Origin: Candidatus Halocynthiibacter alkanivorans
Lineage (GTDB): Bacteria; Pseudomonadota; Alphaproteobacteria; Rhodobacterales; Rhodobacteraceae
Length of the DNA: 51,496 nucleotides
Direction of reading: 5' to 3'
NCBI RefSeq assembly: GCF_003333265.1
Contig: NZ_QOLB01000149.1
Coordinates: 1 to 51,496, forward strand
Both the position numbers and the translations under genes were made by a program. Under the pieces are notes generated by a model. The model worked only from the letters and a program-made list of their open reading frames with translations. It ran no database searches and was not told the DNA's origin. Positions 50,207-51,496 of this stretch are shown in pieces (position 1 is the stretch's first letter; every line of letters starts with the position of its first letter).

Positions 50207-50518
50207 CTAAATCACCACAATGCCCAGCGGGATCAGCACCAGCAAGAAGATCGCGGCGGGCAGGAAGGCGAGGAAGTTGAACATCACCGAGGTGAAGATG
50301 TTCAGAACCACCAGGCCCCAGATCATCATTTTCCAGCCCGGGTGGCGGCGCAGCATCCACAGGTTGCCTGCCACCAGCGCGATCCCAAAACTGACAAACA
50401 GCACCAGTTGCAGCATTGGCACCGGCACCACGGCGAGGCCCTGGCCTGCCAGCATCGGCAACACAAGGTTGAGGCCGAGAATTTCGGCGCTGGGGTTGCG
50501 GCGGCTTTTGGTCTTCAT
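50207..50518 (-). CDS. Hypothetical three-TM membrane protein
   Basis: A 103-aa protein with a basic N-terminus (KTKSRRNPS) and three hydrophobic segments (about residues 32-52, 66-84 and 86-103), ending almost inside the last one (LIPLGIVVI). I do not recognise the family. The ATG at 50518 is followed by a plausible membrane topology, and no clear ribosome site precedes it. It lies between two plus-strand genes and is convergent with the quinone oxidoreductase. Codon pattern is normal for the region, so it is probably real but unstudied. Confidence 0.65.
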   Translation of the reverse strand: MKTKSRRNPSAEILGLNLVLPMLAGQGLAVVPVPMLQLVLFVSFGIALVAGNLWMLRRHPGWKMMIWGLVVLNIFTSVMFNFLAFLPAAIFLLVLIPLGIVVI

Positions 50519-50656
50519 GGGGCACTCCGTCGGCTGGATGTTAACTTCATGAGTGTGTTTCGTTTCGGGTGCAAGACAATATAGTGGCCGGGAGCGGGAT
50601 GGCTGGCGGGAGGACCGTTGGGTGGTCGCCGGGTGATGCGGGGTAAAGGGACCGGT

Positions 50657-51466
50657 ATGGATAATGTATTTTTTGTGGTCTCAAAACTGTTCTGGTTTTT
50701 GGTGCGGCCGGAAAACCTGCCGCTTTTTCTGACCGTGGCAGCTCTGGTGGCGCTGCTGCGGCATCGCCGGCGTGGCGCGCTGTGGTTGCTGTCGTCAGGC
50801 GTGCTGCTGACGCTGCTGCTTGGCGCGCTGCCACTGGGGTATCTGGTGCTGCGGCCTTTGGAGGCGCGGTTTGCGCCCGGGCCTGAGGTCAGTGACCCGG
50901 CGGGTATCATCATTCTGGGCGGTGGCGAAGAATCGCGGCTGACGGCGGATCATGGGCAGTTTCAGACCAATGAGGCCGGGGAGAGGTTCTTGCAGGCGCT
51001 GGTGCTGGCGCGCAAATACCCGCAGGCAAAGCTGATATTCACCGGTGGCAGTGGCGCTGTGCTGGACCCGTCCGTTTCGGGCGCGGATGTGGCGCGCAAG
51101 ATTTTTGCCGCTGCCGGCATCCCGCCTGGCCGGCTGATGTTTGAAAGCCGCTCGCGCAACACCTGGGAAAACGCGGTGAACACGCTGGAGCTGCTGGTGG
51201 CAACATCTGAAACAACGGAGGGGCCCTGGATCCTGCTGACCTCGGCCTTTCATATGCCGCGCAGTGTTGGTGTGTTTTGTGCGGCTGGCTGGCGGGATGT
51301 TGTTCCTTATCCGGTGGATTATCGCGCCCGGCCCGCCGGTCTGGAAGTGAGCTGGGACTATGCCGACCATCTGGATGATCTGAACACCGGGGTGCGCGAA
51401 TGGATCGGGTTGCTGGTCTACCGGATCACCGGCAAAACAGGCGCGCTGTTTCCTGGTGGCTGCTGA
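50657..51466 (+). CDS. YdcF/ElyC-type DUF218 membrane protein
   Basis: A 269-aa protein with two N-terminal membrane segments (about 10-28 and 35-60) and a DUF218 domain (about 78-235) of the YdcF/SanA/ElyC family. Its motifs are IIILGGGEESR, KLIFTGGSGAVLDPSVSGADV, FESRSRNTWENAVNT (near 165) and WILLTSAFHMPRS. ElyC-like members influence peptidoglycan or envelope lipid-carrier metabolism, but this one is unassigned. I chose the ATG at 50657, after AAAGGG; the frame to 50618 is weaker. It ends 30 bp from the window edge. Confidence 0.88.
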   Translation: MDNVFFVVSKLFWFLVRPENLPLFLTVAALVALLRHRRRGALWLLSSGVLLTLLLGALPLGYLVLRPLEARFAPGPEVSDPAGIIILGGGEESRLTADHGQFQTNEAGERFLQALVLARKYPQAKLIFTGGSGAVLDPSVSGADVARKIFAAAGIPPGRLMFESRSRNTWENAVNTLELLVATSETTEGPWILLTSAFHMPRSVGVFCAAGWRDVVPYPVDYRARPAGLEVSWDYADHLDDLNTGVREWIGLLVYRITGKTGALFPGGC

Positions 51467-51496
51467 GCGGCGTGGGCCGGGTGACGGGCGCGGGGC

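Overview
The window reads as chromosomal DNA of a marine-type alphaproteobacterium, most likely Rhodobacterales (Roseobacter/Rhodobacter group). Supporting signs are high GC, many GTG/TTG starts and 1-11 bp gene overlaps, and several gene neighbourhoods that I recall as typical of that order: phaA-phaB; ftsE-ftsX-plsC divergent from an MJ0042 zinc-ribbon gene; argH-small lipoprotein-lysA-DUF4175; rpsU divergent from COQ9; and an L-malyl-CoA lyase of the ethylmalonyl-CoA pathway. I see no insertion sequence, prophage, CRISPR array, tRNA or rRNA. Most of the window is core genome; the last 11 kb has more accessory content.

Layout. 1-4.4 kb: 3' end of moeA, a greA operon with a two-TM protein, a 750-bp gene-poor gap, then ETF-ubiquinone oxidoreductase. 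4.5-9.4 kb: secreted TPR protein, ispE, a long-chain polyprenyl diphosphate synthase (ubiquinone tail), DUF2007, a TrmN6-like methyltransferase and a YdcH-family mini-protein. 9.7-13.9 kb: GcvA-type LysR, phaB and phaA, and a stand-alone EAL phosphodiesterase. 14.0-20.8 kb: tag, a TlpA-like thioredoxin divergent from argH, a 54-aa lipoprotein, lysA and DUF4175. 20.8-25.6 kb: zinc-ribbon protein, ftsE-ftsX-plsC-PPOX flavoprotein, and accA. 25.7-31.9 kb: an HTH regulator divergent from a DUF2061 membrane protein across a perfect 25-bp inverted repeat, an AraC/GyrI regulator, malyl-CoA lyase, and a D-amino-acid operon (dgcN-dgcA-D-aminotransferase). 32-40.6 kb: membrane protein, DUF1244, CHMI-like isomerase, pyruvate kinase, rpmI-rplT, pheS-ASCH-pheT, YtoQ. 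40.8-51.5 kb: GMC oxidoreductase, Lrp regulator with an atypical P-loop protein, a DUF2182-DUF1326 pair, a HalD/BesD-type dioxygenase with a divergent LysR, rpsU, COQ9-quinone oxidoreductase, and a YdcF-type DUF218 protein.

How genes connect. PhaA and PhaB make 3-hydroxybutyryl-CoA for PHB and for the ethylmalonyl-CoA pathway; the malyl-CoA lyase at 27.8 kb acts at that pathway's end, and AccA and PlsC feed lipid synthesis. IspE, the polyprenyl synthase, COQ9 and ETF-QO all bear on the ubiquinone pool. dgcN-dgcA-dat looks like a complete D-glutamate/D-amino-acid assimilation cassette.

Least understood parts: the DUF2182-DUF1326 membrane/cysteine-motif pair, the twin-palindrome operator between the HTH regulator and DUF2061, the 54-aa lipoprotein in the slot that LppL/LptM occupies next to lysA or dapF in gammaproteobacteria, and the ASCH gene wedged inside pheST. 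All functional calls come from reading sequence motifs and recalling families; no database search was run.
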